64,000 nt of DNA from Pectobacterium peruviense (GCF_002847345.1 NZ_LXFV01000001.1:1-64000); one strand, 5' to 3'. Shown: positions 41,229 through 50,718, numbered from the stretch's first letter. Program-made: numbers and translations. The notes: a model not told the origin generated them from the letters alone.

Positions 41229-43139
41229 ATGTCTTTAATTAGTGTTTCAGGTGCATGGCTGTCGTTTAGCGATGCGCCGCTGTTGGATAACACCGAACTT
41301 CATATCGAAGAGAATGAGCGCGTTTGTCTGGTTGGTCGCAACGGTGCGGGTAAATCGACGCTGCTGAAAATTTTGGCCAAAGAAACTCCGCTGGATGATG
41401 GTCGCATCACCTATGAACAGGATCTGATTGTCGCGCGTCTGCAACAGGATCCACCGCGTGATGTTGCGGGTAGCGTGTTTGATTTTGTTGCTGAAGGCGT
41501 CGCCGCGCAGGCGGATCACCTGAAAAACTATCATGCCATGCTGCGTTTGGTAGAAAGTGATCCCAGCGAAAAGAACCTGAACCAGTTGGCTAAATTGCAG
41601 GATATTCTGGAGCATCAGGGGCTGTGGCAACTAGAGAGCCGCATTCACGAAGTACTGGAACAGCTTGGCCTGTCCGCCGATGCGCCACTGGCTTCGCTTT
41701 CTGGCGGCTGGTTACGTAAAGCCGCACTCGGCAGAGCGCTGGTGAGTTCACCGCGCGTGCTGCTGCTGGATGAACCGACTAACCATCTGGATATTGAGAC
41801 GATTGACTGGCTGGAAACCTTCTTGAAAACGTTCCAGGGCAGCATCGTCTTTATCTCCCATGACCGTTCATTTATTCGCAATATGGCCACCCGTATTGTC
41901 GACCTCGACCGCGGTAAATTGGTTTCCTGGCCGGGTAACTACGAAAAGTATCTGGAAGGGAAAGAAGAAGCGCTGCGGGTTGAAGATCTGCAAAATGCAG
42001 AGTTCGATCGTAAACTGGCGCAGGAAGAAGTATGGATCCGTCAGGGTATCAAAGCCCGTCGTACCCGTAATGAAGGCCGCGTGCGGGCATTGAAGGCAAT
42101 GCGTCAGGATCGTGCCCAGCGTCGTGAAGTAATGGGTTCGGCGAAAATGCAGGTTGAAGAAGCTGCTCGCTCCGGCAAGATTGTGTTTGAATTGGAAGAC
42201 GTCAGCTATCAGGTTGACAATAAGGTGCTAACACGCAATTTCTCCGCTCAGGTACAGCGCGGTGACAAGATTGCGCTGGTAGGGCCGAATGGCTGCGGTA
42301 AAACCACGCTGCTAAAATTGATGCTGGGTGGACTAGAGCCTATCAGCGGACGTGTGCACTGTGGCACGAAGCTGGAAGTTGCCTATTTCGATCAGCACCG
42401 TGCTGAGCTTGATCCAGAACGCACAGTGATGGACAACCTGGCGGAAGGTAAGCAGGAAGTGATGGTCAACGGCCGCTCACGTCATGTGTTGGGCTACTTA
42501 CAGGACTTCCTGTTCCATCCGAAACGTGCGATGACGCCGGTAAAAGCGTTGTCAGGTGGAGAACGTAACCGTCTGCTGCTGGCACGCTTGTTCCTCAAGC
42601 CTAGCAACCTGTTGATTCTTGATGAACCGACCAACGATCTGGACGTGGAAACGCTGGAACTGCTGGAAGAGCTGATCGAAAGCTATCAGGGAACCGTTCT
42701 GCTGGTCAGCCACGATCGTCAGTTCGTTGATAACTCGGTTACCGAATGCTGGATCTTTGAAGGCGATGGCAAGATTTCTCGCTTCGTCGGTGGATATTTC
42801 GATGCGCAGCAGCAGCGCGCAACGACAACGCCACTGCGAACGACGGCAGGTCCGGCAGTAACTGCGTCAGCGACAACTGCGAGCACCGCACCGTCCGCTA
42901 AACGAAGTGTCGGGAAATTAAGTTATAACCTTCAGCGCGAATTAGAGCAGCTACCGCTGCGTATTGAGCAGTTGGAGCAGGAAATTGAGTCACTGCAAGC
43001 GCAGATGAATGACGCCAATTTCTTTAGCCGCCCACATGACGAAACGCAGCAGGTATTAGCTGCACTGGCGGAAGCGGAAAGTGCGTTGGAAATCAGCTTT
43101 GCCCGCTGGGAAGAGCTGGAAGCACAGAAAAACGGCTAA
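41229..43139 (+). CDS. uup: ABC-F family ATPase Uup
   Basis: Soluble ABC-F protein linked to ribosome function and to suppression of precise transposon excision. 636 residues with two ABC domains: GRNGAGKSTLLK near 36 and GPNGCGKTTLLK near 352, signatures LSGGWLRKAALGRAL and LSGGERNRLLLARLF, Walker B LLLDEPTNHLD and LILDEPTNDLD. An Ala/Thr linker (TTAGPAVTASATTASTAPSA) near 540-560 leads to a C-terminal coiled coil (LEQLPLRIEQLEQEIESLQA) that binds DNA in E. coli. Co-transcribed with rlmL. Confidence 0.95.
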   Translation: MSLISVSGAWLSFSDAPLLDNTELHIEENERVCLVGRNGAGKSTLLKILAKETPLDDGRITYEQDLIVARLQQDPPRDVAGSVFDFVAEGVAAQADHLKNYHAMLRLVESDPSEKNLNQLAKLQDILEHQGLWQLESRIHEVLEQLGLSADAPLASLSGGWLRKAALGRALVSSPRVLLLDEPTNHLDIETIDWLETFLKTFQGSIVFISHDRSFIRNMATRIVDLDRGKLVSWPGNYEKYLEGKEEALRVEDLQNAEFDRKLAQEEVWIRQGIKARRTRNEGRVRALKAMRQDRAQRREVMGSAKMQVEEAARSGKIVFELEDVSYQVDNKVLTRNFSAQVQRGDKIALVGPNGCGKTTLLKLMLGGLEPISGRVHCGTKLEVAYFDQHRAELDPERTVMDNLAEGKQEVMVNGRSRHVLGYLQDFLFHPKRAMTPVKALSGGERNRLLLARLFLKPSNLLILDEPTNDLDVETLELLEELIESYQGTVLLVSHDRQFVDNSVTECWIFEGDGKISRFVGGYFDAQQQRATTTPLRTTAGPAVTASATTASTAPSAKRSVGKLSYNLQRELEQLPLRIEQLEQEIESLQAQMNDANFFSRPHDETQQVLAALAEAESALEISFARWEELEAQKNG

Positions 43140-43161
43140 TCTGCGTTGTTTGTGTTATGTC

Positions 43162-43192
43162 ATCAATACGGGAGGTTAACTCCCGTATTGAT
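43162..43192 (+). terminator. Perfect 13-bp hairpin between uup and pqiA
   Basis: ATCAATACGGGAG, loop gttaa, CTCCCGTATTGAT. No T-run follows, so it may be an RNA stabiliser or an attenuating structure ahead of pqiABC instead of a full terminator. Confidence 0.55.
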
Positions 43193-43239
43193 AGAAGATG
43201 TTTTCGGTCAGAAGCTGACGAGTTTGAAGGAGAGGACGC

Positions 43240-44580
43240 GTGTGTTCCCATCACGATCGGCATGACTGTAATCTTCAACGTGAGCATGGCCATGAACACG
43301 AATATGGCCTTGAACATCATAACCATGATGATTATATGCTTTGCCCACAGTGTGACCTGCTGGTGGAATTACCCATGCTGTCACACGGACAGAAGGCAAC
43401 GTGCCCGCGCTGTAAAACCGCGTTAACTAGCCGCCAGACGGAGCCGCGTAAACGGCCAGTCGGCTACGCGGTAAGTGCACTATGCATGCTATTGCTGGCA
43501 AACCTCTTCCCCTTCGTTTCTATGCGCGTAGCGGGTATCACCAGCGAAATTACCCTGATACAGATTCCTAAAGTGATGGTGGCTGAAAACTACGCCAGCG
43601 TCGCGACACTGTTTATGCTTTTTGTTCAACTCGTCCCCGCTTTCAGTATGACGATGCTCATTCTGCTTTGCTTGCATGCGTCGCTGCCGTTGGTACTGAA
43701 AAAAGGCATGGGCAAGATGTTATTTCATCTTAAAAGTTGGGGCATGGCGGAGATTTTCCTGGCTGGTGTGTTGGTCAGCTTTGTCAAACTCATGGCCTAT
43801 GGTGACATTGGCATCGGCACCAGCTTTATGCCTTTTATTCTGTTCTGCCTACTACAACTGTTGGCCTTCCAAAGTCTCGATCGCCGCTGGTTGTGGAATG
43901 ATATTGTGCCGCCCCCTGCATTACCCGCTCCCCCTATTTTGGGGAAGAGTGGGTTATCGCAAGGGCTGCGTTCGTGCTCATGTTGCACCGCTATTCTGCC
44001 AGCCAACCAGTTAATATGTCCGCGCTGTCACTCACGCGGGCACGCCCGTAAGAAACATAGCCTGCAATGGACGCTGGCGCTGCTGATCACGTCAGTGATG
44101 CTATATATCCCCTCGAATCTGATGCCGATTATGGTAACCGAAGCCTTCGGCGATCGGATGGGATCGACGATCATGTCGGGCGTCATCCTGCTGTGGGGAA
44201 TGGGATCTTACCCTGTCGCGCTAGTGATTTTTGTTGCCAGCGTGATGGTGCCGACGCTAAAAATGCTGGCGTTAGGCTGGCTGTGCTGGCAGGCCAATAG
44301 CAAAACTAAAAAAACAGAAGACAGTGAGCGAATGCACGTCATCTATGAGATGGTTGAGTTTGTTGGGCGATGGTCAATGATTGATGTGTTTGTTATTGCC
44401 GTGCTGTCTGCGATGGTGCGTATTGGGCGTTTAATGAGTATTTATCCCGCCGTTGGGGCGGTACTGTTCGCGGCCGTGGTGATTCTGACCATGTTTGCTG
44501 CGATGATGTTTGATCCCCGTTTGTTATGGGATCGTCGTGATGATGTTCTTCATAAGGAGCCTTCCGTTGGCGAAAGATAA
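43240..44580 (+). CDS. pqiA: Intermembrane transport protein PqiA
   Basis: Inner-membrane partner of the MCE protein PqiB in phospholipid transport between membranes; paraquat-inducible in E. coli. 446 residues (E. coli about 417): zinc ribbon 1 (CPQCDLLVELP and CPRCKTAL), four helices, zinc ribbon 2 (CSCCTAILPANQLICPRC) near 250, and four more helices. GTG start at 43240 with AAGGAGAGG upstream. The extra length is an N-terminal segment with nine His in residues 4-29 (MCSHHDRHDCNLQREHGHEH and on), where E. coli has only MCEHHHAAKH. The gene overlaps pqiB by 14 bases. Confidence 0.94.
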   Translation: MCSHHDRHDCNLQREHGHEHEYGLEHHNHDDYMLCPQCDLLVELPMLSHGQKATCPRCKTALTSRQTEPRKRPVGYAVSALCMLLLANLFPFVSMRVAGITSEITLIQIPKVMVAENYASVATLFMLFVQLVPAFSMTMLILLCLHASLPLVLKKGMGKMLFHLKSWGMAEIFLAGVLVSFVKLMAYGDIGIGTSFMPFILFCLLQLLAFQSLDRRWLWNDIVPPPALPAPPILGKSGLSQGLRSCSCCTAILPANQLICPRCHSRGHARKKHSLQWTLALLITSVMLYIPSNLMPIMVTEAFGDRMGSTIMSGVILLWGMGSYPVALVIFVASVMVPTLKMLALGWLCWQANSKTKKTEDSERMHVIYEMVEFVGRWSMIDVFVIAVLSAMVRIGRLMSIYPAVGAVLFAAVVILTMFAAMMFDPRLLWDRRDDVLHKEPSVGER

Positions 44581-46207
44581 TCATGCCGTTGCGGATGTAG
44601 AAACAATTAAACGCTGGTCGCCGGTCTGGATTGTGCCGATTGTCACCGTGCTGATCGGTGCCTGGATACTGTTTTATCATTTCAGCCACCAAGGGCCGCA
44701 AATTACGCTGATTACCAGCAACGCCGAAGGCATCGAAGCGGGTAAAACCGCAATCAAAAGCCGCAGCGTCGATGTTGGAGTGGTCGAGAGCGTTGTGCTG
44801 AGTGACGATCTTCATCGGGTGGAAATCAAGGCACGCCTGCATGACGGCATGGATAAACTACTCAAGCAGGATTCTGCTTTTTGGGTGGTGAAGCCACAGA
44901 TTGGACGAGAAGGGATCTCTGGACTGGGTACGTTATTATCCGGTGCCTACATCGAGCTGCAACCTGGGGCGAATAAGGATGAGAAGCGCGAGTTTACCCT
45001 GCTCGATGCGCCGCCGCTGGCCTCACCGGATGCGAAAGGCATCAGGGTGATACTCGACAGCGATCAATCCGGGCAGTTGAATGCCGGTGATCCTGTCCTG
45101 TTCCGTGGCTATCGCGTAGGGTCGGTGGAAACCAGCGAGTTCGATCCGAAAGCGCGTAAAATGCGCTATCAGCTGTTTATTTCTGCCCCGTATGACGGCC
45201 TGGTCACCAGCAATGTTCGTTTCTGGAAAGACAGCGGCGTAGCGTTCGATATGTCGGCACAAGGCATGCGTGTCGAAATGGGCTCGCTGACCACGTTGTT
45301 CAGCGGTGGCGTCAGCTTTGATGTCCCGACTGGATGGGAACTGGGTGATGCGGCCAAGGCAATGGCGCAATATCGACTCTTTGATAGCCAGCGCAGCATT
45401 CAGGACTCATTGTACACCGAATATAAAGAGTATCTGCTGTTCTTCAGTGAATCGATCCGTGGTTTACAGGCTGGTGCTCCGGTTGAATTCCGTGGTATTC
45501 GGCTGGGCACGGTTGCCGAAGCGCCATTTTTCCCCAAAAATATGAAGCAGGAACTGGATGATGATTATCGCATTCCGGTGCTGATTCGTATTGAACCCGA
45601 TCGCTTCGAGAAGAAGATTGGCGGCTCGTTCGACTTTGAACAGCATTTGAAGCAGGCTCAATCGCTGGGGTTACGCGCCTCGATGAAATCGGCTAACCTC
45701 CTGACGGGTGCGCTCTATATCGATCTCGATTTTTATCCAAAAGAAAAAGTGGATAAACAGTTGTTCGTTCTGGATGGCTATCCGATTCTGCCTACCATTG
45801 ACGGTGGCCTGTCACAGATTCAGCAGAAGCTGATGGCGGTGCTGGATAAAGTGAATAACCTGCCGCTGAACCCGATGGTTAATGAAGCAACGAAGACGCT
45901 GGCGGAAAGCCAGGCGACGCTGCGTGAAATGCAAAAAACGCTGGCGACACTGAACAAGCTGACATCCAGCAAAGCGATGCAGGATCTGCCGGAAGATATG
46001 CAAAAAACGTTGCTTGAGCTGAATCGGAGCATGAAAGGCTTCCAGCCAGGCTCACCAGCATATAATAAGATGGTGGCGGATATGCAGCGGTTGGATCAGG
46101 TCTTGCGGGAACTACAGCCTGTGCTGCGTACCCTGAACGAGAAAAGCAATGCGTTGGTGTTTGAGGCCTCTGGTAGTCAAGATCCTCAGCCGAAGAGGGC
46201 AAAATAA
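44567..46207 (+). CDS. pqiB: Intermembrane transport protein PqiB (MCE family)
   Basis: Periplasm-spanning MCE protein that forms a hexameric tube for lipids. I place the start at TTG 44567: AAGGAG lies six bases upstream and the resulting 546 residues equal E. coli PqiB; the ATG at 44510 would lie deep within pqiA. One N-terminal helix (WSPVWIVPIVTVLIGAWILFY) is followed by three MCE domains (each with GLPV-like turns such as GIEAGKTAIKSRSVDVGVV, GDPVLFRGYRVGSVE, GAPVEFRGIRLGTV) and a long C-terminal coiled coil (ATKTLAESQATLREMQKTLA) that builds the needle. The stop overlaps the pqiC start by one base. Confidence 0.94.
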   Translation: MAKDNHAVADVETIKRWSPVWIVPIVTVLIGAWILFYHFSHQGPQITLITSNAEGIEAGKTAIKSRSVDVGVVESVVLSDDLHRVEIKARLHDGMDKLLKQDSAFWVVKPQIGREGISGLGTLLSGAYIELQPGANKDEKREFTLLDAPPLASPDAKGIRVILDSDQSGQLNAGDPVLFRGYRVGSVETSEFDPKARKMRYQLFISAPYDGLVTSNVRFWKDSGVAFDMSAQGMRVEMGSLTTLFSGGVSFDVPTGWELGDAAKAMAQYRLFDSQRSIQDSLYTEYKEYLLFFSESIRGLQAGAPVEFRGIRLGTVAEAPFFPKNMKQELDDDYRIPVLIRIEPDRFEKKIGGSFDFEQHLKQAQSLGLRASMKSANLLTGALYIDLDFYPKEKVDKQLFVLDGYPILPTIDGGLSQIQQKLMAVLDKVNNLPLNPMVNEATKTLAESQATLREMQKTLATLNKLTSSKAMQDLPEDMQKTLLELNRSMKGFQPGSPAYNKMVADMQRLDQVLRELQPVLRTLNEKSNALVFEASGSQDPQPKRAK

Positions 46208-46773
46208 TGATGAAAGTATGGACGCTAGCTCTGGTGCTGGTATTGAGCGCCTGTAGCAGTAGCAATACGCAGAAAACGTACTATCAGCTACCAACAATAG
46301 CGGATACCAGCACGACGCAGACTGCTGTGACTCAGGGGCGTCCGCTATGGGTTGAGCATGTCAGCGTGGCGGATTATCTCGTCAATACGGGGCTGGTCTA
46401 TCAGACTAACGACGTGCAGTACGTTATTGCTAGTAATAACCTGTGGGCCAGCCCGTTGGATCAGCAATTGCAGCAGGCACTGGTGGCTAATTTAGGGCAT
46501 AAACTGCTCGGATGGGTCGTGACCACGCAGCCGCAGGGAAGCGAGCAGGCTGTGCTGAACGTTTCTGTTACAGGCTTTCACGGCCGTTATGATGGCAATG
46601 TGATCGTCCGTGGAGAATGGATACTGACCTATCAGGGAAAGGTGCTTAAACGCCCCTTCAGCGTGTTGCTACCACAAACGGAAGATGGTTATGACGCGCT
46701 GGTAAGAACGTTGGCGCAAGGTTGGCAGCAGGTTTCTCAGTCGATTGCTCAGCAGGCAGGTACGCTTAACTAA
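46207..46773 (+). CDS. pqiC: Outer-membrane lipoprotein PqiC
   Basis: ABC-transporter-auxiliary-type lipoprotein that docks the PqiB needle at the outer membrane. 188 residues (E. coli 187). Lipobox LSAC near residues 13-16 (MMKVWTLALVLVLSACSSSN); the Ser after the Cys suggests outer-membrane sorting. The body contains VEHVSVADYLVNTGLVYQT and ASNNLWASPLDQQLQQAL, typical of the DUF330 fold. Last gene of pqiABC, followed by a terminator. Confidence 0.93.
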   Translation: MMKVWTLALVLVLSACSSSNTQKTYYQLPTIADTSTTQTAVTQGRPLWVEHVSVADYLVNTGLVYQTNDVQYVIASNNLWASPLDQQLQQALVANLGHKLLGWVVTTQPQGSEQAVLNVSVTGFHGRYDGNVIVRGEWILTYQGKVLKRPFSVLLPQTEDGYDALVRTLAQGWQQVSQSIAQQAGTLN

Positions 46774-46865
46774 GTGTGACCGATGGTGGGCATTACCTGA
46801 TCGTTGTTTGAAACAACGGTGGCGCTAAAAACCAAGCTTCTAAAGAACAAGCTTCTAAAAATCAG

Positions 46866-46916
46866 ACCTCTAAAGATGTAATGCTGTGATTGCATTGCGT
46901 TTTTAGAGGTTTTTTA
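46866..46916 (+). terminator. Rho-independent terminator of pqiABC
   Basis: ACCTCTAAA pairs with TTTAGAGGT around an inner AATGC/GCATT hairpin, followed by tttttt. Upstream, a short repeat of aagcttctaaa occurs twice at about 46834-46860. Confidence 0.88.
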
Positions 46917-47104
46917 TTGTTTTCAATTGGTTAGATTTTTTCGTTCCTTGACGGGGAAAATTCCTATTTTGGATCACAAATATGACACTGGCGTGAATTT
47001 TGCGCCTTGACCTTTGGCGGCAGAATCGGTATTGATAGTCTGTGGTTGCTTATAAAGTAATCATTGTTTTCTTTCCACCAGATTAATAATGAGGGAAATA
47101 AGGC
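46917..47104. promoter_or_regulatory. rmf promoter region
   Basis: No gene seen. Contains TTGACC at about 47008 with a plausible -10 (TATTGAT region) downstream, and AGGGAAATAAGGC before the rmf ATG. E. coli rmf is induced by ppGpp in stationary phase; I see no specific operator. Confidence 0.4.
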
Positions 47105-47272
47105 ATGAAGAGACAGAAACGCGATCGCCTTGAACGGGCTCATTCACGTGGTTATCAAGCTGGTATTGTCGGTAGACCAAAGGAATTTTGTCCTTATCAA
47201 TCAATTAATGCCCGGTCTTACTGGTTGGGAGGCTGGCGAAAAGCCATGGAGGACAGGGCTGTTACCGCTTAG
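47105..47272 (+). CDS. rmf: Ribosome modulation factor
   Basis: Short basic protein that pairs 70S ribosomes into inactive 100S dimers in stationary phase. The reading frame is 55 codons, exactly the E. coli length, starting MKRQKRDRLERAHSRGYQAG and continuing through CPYQSINARSYWLGGWRKAMED. Only scattered substitutions separate it from E. coli RMF. It keeps the E. coli position after pqiABC, but fabA does not follow. It has its own terminator. Confidence 0.96.
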   Translation: MKRQKRDRLERAHSRGYQAGIVGRPKEFCPYQSINARSYWLGGWRKAMEDRAVTA

Positions 47273-47295
47273 CGCGCCTTGTCATTAGAGGGAAC

Positions 47296-47326
47296 GCCTC
47301 CGCTTTTGCGGAGGCTTTTGTTTTTT
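47296..47326 (+). terminator. Rho-independent terminator of rmf
   Basis: GCCTCCGC, loop tttt, GCGGAGGC, then a long T-rich run, 23 bases after the stop. Confidence 0.93.
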
Positions 47327-47701
47327 AAAGGTGAATGTTTTTAAGGGGCTAAATGCCCTGATTCTGCATCTTCTCTGTTCAATCGACACAGAGCTCAACC
47401 GACAGACACGATCAACGAACACGATCGACAAATGTACGCGTCTCGGATGACGATCCGAGGCTTTCTTACTTTTGTAACGTCACTTACGTATTTCTTTCGA
47501 TTTCGATCATTTATCTCCATTTTATTAGTCGTTATTGCTCGATTTGGTCTTTAAATTGAGCGAATAAGGTAATTGTTCATTATTTATTGTTAAAAAATCT
47601 ATCATTACTACCTGAATGGTATGGCTCAGGGCGGCAATGTAGTGTAATTTTTTTGTTCGGAATTTTCTGAAAATCAGTTAGCGAGTAGAGAGAAGAATAT
47701 A
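47327..47701. other. AT-rich region upstream of the chemoreceptor gene
   Basis: No open frame of note and no known RNA recognised. It must contain the chemoreceptor promoter. I looked for a flagellar sigma-28 promoter (TAAAG, spacer, GCCGATAA) and did not find a good match. Confidence 0.5.
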
Positions 47702-49261
47702 GTGAAATTACGAACCAGAATTGCACTGCTATGCGGTACGACCTTGTTAGGGATGCTAATTTTATCTGCGGTGGCGCTGAACACGCTCTATAACACGATG
47801 ATGAGTGAACGCACTGGCCAGCTTTCTACGCTGGTTGAACTGGCTCATTCGGCGGCGCAGAAAGCGTACGAGTTGGAGAAAAGTGGTCAGTTGTCGCGCG
47901 ACGAAGCAGAGAAAGAGGCCAAACGGACGATCGGGAGTTTCCATCAGGGCGATCGCTATTTCTTCGTGCGCGGCTACACGAATGATGTGAACTATGTACA
48001 CCCTAATCCTAAGCGCATTGGCATCGTTGATGCGAATGGCGGTAAAGAAGCTGGAGAACGCTATCGCGCTTCGCTTCAAGGCAATACGATTGGTACCGTG
48101 ATCGCAGAAGGGACGCGTCCAGGGCAGCAGAATAAGGTTGAGAAGCTCTATGCCGTGATTAAATTCGAGCCTTGGGACTGGACGATTGGCTATGGTGACT
48201 ACATTGACGATATTCAGCAGACGTTCTGGCACAATGCATTGATCTTGCTGTCTTTAGGATTGGTTCTGCTGTTAATTATTTCCACGTTTGCATGGAATAT
48301 GTTGCGCACACTGATGCGCCAGCTTGGCGGAGAGCCGCAATACGCCGTTGATGTTGTTCGCGAAATCGCGGAAGGCAATTTACGCGTTGAGGTTGAAACG
48401 AAACCGGGCGATCAAACCAGTATTCTTTACGCTATCCGTGCGATGCGCGACAATTTGTCGCATCTGGTTAATCAGGTTCGCAGCAGCACAAATTCTATTG
48501 CCACGGCTTCGACGCAGATCGCATCAGGCAACGGCGATTTGTCTGCTCGTACTGAATCGCAGGCCAGCGCATTAGAGCAAACGGCATCGGCAATGGAACA
48601 ACTGACCGCCACGGTGAAGCAGAATGCCGATAATGCGCGCTATGCAAATGAACTCGCGGTGTCAGCATCAGATGTGGCGGTGCGCGGTGGCAACGTTGTC
48701 AGCCGGGTTGTCGTGACGATGGATTCCATCAGTTCATCATCTCGCAAAATTGTAGATATTATCGGCGTCATCGATAGCATAGCTTTCCAGACGAACATCC
48801 TGGCGCTGAATGCAGCGGTGGAAGCCGCGCGTGCCGGTGAACAAGGGCGTGGCTTCGCCGTGGTCGCGAGTGAAGTGCGTACGCTGGCGCAGCGCTCGGC
48901 ATCCGCTGCCAGAGAAATTAAAGGTTTGATTGATGATTCGGTTGCCAAGGTTGGAGAGGGCACGGATTTCGTGAAGCAGGCTGGCGATACGATGAATGAA
49001 GTGGTTGAGAGTGTGCATCGCGTAACGTCCATGATGGGCGAGATCAGTATTGCGAGTGCAGAGCAACGCTCCGGTATTGAACAGGTCAATCTCGCGATAT
49101 CGCAGATGGATCAGAGCACTGAACAGAATGCGGCGTTGGTTGAAGAAGCACTGGCTGCGGCACACTCGCTGAATGAACAGGCACAAGAGTTGTCACGTAC
49201 CGTTGAACAATTCCGTGTGGACGAATCTGCGGGCAGCTATCTGGCGCTGGGCGCAAGATAA
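47702..49261 (+). CDS. Methyl-accepting chemotaxis protein with periplasmic single-Cache sensor
   Basis: Transmembrane chemoreceptor feeding CheA/CheW. GTG start at 47702 with AGAGAGAAG upstream; 519 residues. Helix 1 is residues 8-28; the periplasmic part (about 30-178) is an sCache_2-type domain ([21 protein letters not shown], then [17 protein letters not shown]); helix 2 is about 180-200; HAMP follows to about 255; the signalling hairpin tip is [26 protein letters not shown] near 365-390. The C-terminus ends SYLALGAR, with no NWETF-like CheR/CheB tether. The ligand is unknown; sCache_2 sensors often bind small organic acids. Not in the E. coli order at this place, so accessory. Confidence 0.92.
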   Translation: MKLRTRIALLCGTTLLGMLILSAVALNTLYNTMMSERTGQLSTLVELAHSAAQKAYELEKSGQLSRDEAEKEAKRTIGSFHQGDRYFFVRGYTNDVNYVHPNPKRIGIVDANGGKEAGERYRASLQGNTIGTVIAEGTRPGQQNKVEKLYAVIKFEPWDWTIGYGDYIDDIQQTFWHNALILLSLGLVLLLIISTFAWNMLRTLMRQLGGEPQYAVDVVREIAEGNLRVEVETKPGDQTSILYAIRAMRDNLSHLVNQVRSSTNSIATASTQIASGNGDLSARTESQASALEQTASAMEQLTATVKQNADNARYANELAVSASDVAVRGGNVVSRVVVTMDSISSSSRKIVDIIGVIDSIAFQTNILALNAAVEAARAGEQGRGFAVVASEVRTLAQRSASAAREIKGLIDDSVAKVGEGTDFVKQAGDTMNEVVESVHRVTSMMGEISIASAEQRSGIEQVNLAISQMDQSTEQNAALVEEALAAAHSLNEQAQELSRTVEQFRVDESAGSYLALGAR

Positions 49262-49294
49262 ATTCACGTAAGGTGACAGGATTTACGCCTCAAT

Positions 49295-49367
49295 GAACCC
49301 TGTCAAGGCTTCTCACCCGTCCCAACACCATAAAAGAAAACGCCCCTGACTTGCGTCAAGGGCGTTT
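49295..49367 (+). repeat. 73-bp direct repeat, copy 1 (contains terminator hairpin)
   Basis: Begins GAACCCTGTCAAGGCTTCTC and ends with the hairpin AAACGCCC...GGGCGTTT. Copy 2 at 49471-49543 differs at four positions. This copy lies just after the chemoreceptor stop and could end that transcript. Confidence 0.9.
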
Positions 49368-49470
49368 AAATCTCATGCATGTACATGTCGGAGGATTGAC
49401 TCGCGGCGTCCTGCCGCTCGCCCTGCGGGCCGCCGTTGGCGGTCCAAAACGCCAGTCCTGTCGTTTTGTC

Positions 49471-49543
49471 GAACCCAGTCAAGGCTTCTCATCCGTCCCA
49501 ACACCATAAAAGAAAACGCCCTTAACTTGCGTCAAGGGCGTTT
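49471..49543 (+). repeat. 73-bp direct repeat, copy 2 (tRNA-Ser 3' flank)
   Basis: Begins GAACCCAGTCAAGGCTTCTC, 176 bp from copy 1 and about 95% identical to it. It directly adjoins the 3' side of tRNA-Ser on the minus strand. Confidence 0.9.
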
Positions 49544-49549
49544 TCTTTT
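49512..49549 (-). terminator. Rho-independent terminator of tRNA-Ser
   Basis: On the minus strand AAAACGCCCTTGAC, loop gcaa, GTTAAGGGCGTTTT, then cttttat, just beyond the CCA end of the tRNA. Confidence 0.9.
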
Positions 49550-49552
49550 ATA

Positions 49553-49642
49553 TGGCGGTGAGGAAGGGATTCGAACCCTTGATACGTTTTCACGTATACA
49601 CACTTTCCAGGCGTGCTCCTTCAGCCTCTCGGACACCTCACC
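49553..49642 (-). tRNA. serX: tRNA-Ser (anticodon GGA)
   Basis: The minus strand reads GGTGAGGTGTCCGAGAGGCT at the 5' end and closes with GGTTCGAATCC, acceptor CCTCACC-G and an encoded CCA. The anticodon loop CTGGAAA gives GGA, reading UCC and UCU. The long variable arm (TATACG-tgaaaa-CGTATC region) is typical of class II serine tRNAs. 90 nt with CCA, two more than the E. coli gene because of a larger variable loop. The location before ycdX matches serX in E. coli as I recall it. Confidence 0.95.
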
Positions 49643-49919
49643 GTGGCCTCGCGGTATGTCATACCAGCGGACGGCGCTAATGTAGGTAAATTGCCGGACA
49701 GCGTCAACAAACTTCTGCATTCCATGCGTGCAATTAGCTAAAGTTAACGCAATTTGTTGGTTTGCTCACCGTTTTGCTCTCGCCTTCTTTCATTCCCTGA
49801 CATTAATCCAAAATGTTATGTTTCATTTGTGTTAATCATGCGTTGTAAATTCGCTCACTGGCTGCGGAATACCCCTGAAAATGGTATGCTGACTTGCAAA
49901 CATTGACTTAGGAGAACCT

Positions 49920-50657
49920 ATGTATCCCGTCGATTTACATATGCACACCGTTGCCAGTACACATGCTTACAGTACCCTTCATGATTACATCGTCGAAGCG
50001 CAGCAGAAGAATATCCGCCTGTTTGCCATTACCGATCATGGCCCAGATATGGCAGATGCGCCGCATTACTGGCATTTTATGAATATGCGAGTTTGGCCGC
50101 GTCTGGTTGATGGCGTCGGAATCCTACGCGGTATCGAAGCGAATATTAAAAACATCGAAGGTGATATCGACTGCACCGGACCTATGTTGGATCAGGTCGA
50201 TGTGATTATTGCGGGCTTTCACGAGCCAGTTTTTCCACCGCAGGATAAAGATACGCACACTGCGGCGATGATCGCGACCATGGCGCGTGGCGATGCACAT
50301 ATCATTAGTCACCCGGGTAACCCGAAGTTTCCCGTTGATATCCGCGCGATTGCGGAAGCAGCGGCGAAATATAATGTTGCGCTGGAGTTGAATAACTCCT
50401 CTTTCATGCATTCACGCCAAGGCAGTGAACCAAACTGTCGGGCGATTGCTGAAGCTGTTCGTGACGCGGGTGGTCTACTTTCTTTAGGTTCAGATTCCCA
50501 TATCGCGTTTTCTCTGGGAGATTTTACCCACTGTGAGCGTATTTTGCAGGAAGTGAATTTCCCGCAAGATCGGATATTAAACGTAAGCCCTCGACGCGTG
50601 CTGGATTTCCTCGAACAGCGTGGAATGCCTGCTATCACCGAACTTGCCGACTTGTGA
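49920..50657 (+). CDS. ycdX: PHP-family phosphatase YcdX
   Basis: Trinuclear-zinc phosphatase of the PHP superfamily, tied to swarming motility in E. coli. 245 residues as in E. coli. Metal motifs are [19 protein letters not shown] (residues 5-23), [18 protein letters not shown] near 37-54, GIEANIK near 72, [13 protein letters not shown] near 130, and LGSDSHIAF near 190. The ATG follows AGGAGAACCT. With ycdY 61 bases downstream it forms the usual ycdXY pair. Confidence 0.95.
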   Translation: MYPVDLHMHTVASTHAYSTLHDYIVEAQQKNIRLFAITDHGPDMADAPHYWHFMNMRVWPRLVDGVGILRGIEANIKNIEGDIDCTGPMLDQVDVIIAGFHEPVFPPQDKDTHTAAMIATMARGDAHIISHPGNPKFPVDIRAIAEAAAKYNVALELNNSSFMHSRQGSEPNCRAIAEAVRDAGGLLSLGSDSHIAFSLGDFTHCERILQEVNFPQDRILNVSPRRVLDFLEQRGMPAITELADL

Positions 50658-50718
50658 CGGTGTCACTTAAAAGCCGTTACTTAAAAACAGTGCCACTTAA
50701 AAATAAATAGGGTTATGA

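Noticed and set aside
43157-43426. 89-codon frame starting between uup and pqiA
   Set aside because: Starts in the intergenic hairpin and reads the His-rich pqiA sequence in a second frame; pqiA has the ribosome site and homology.
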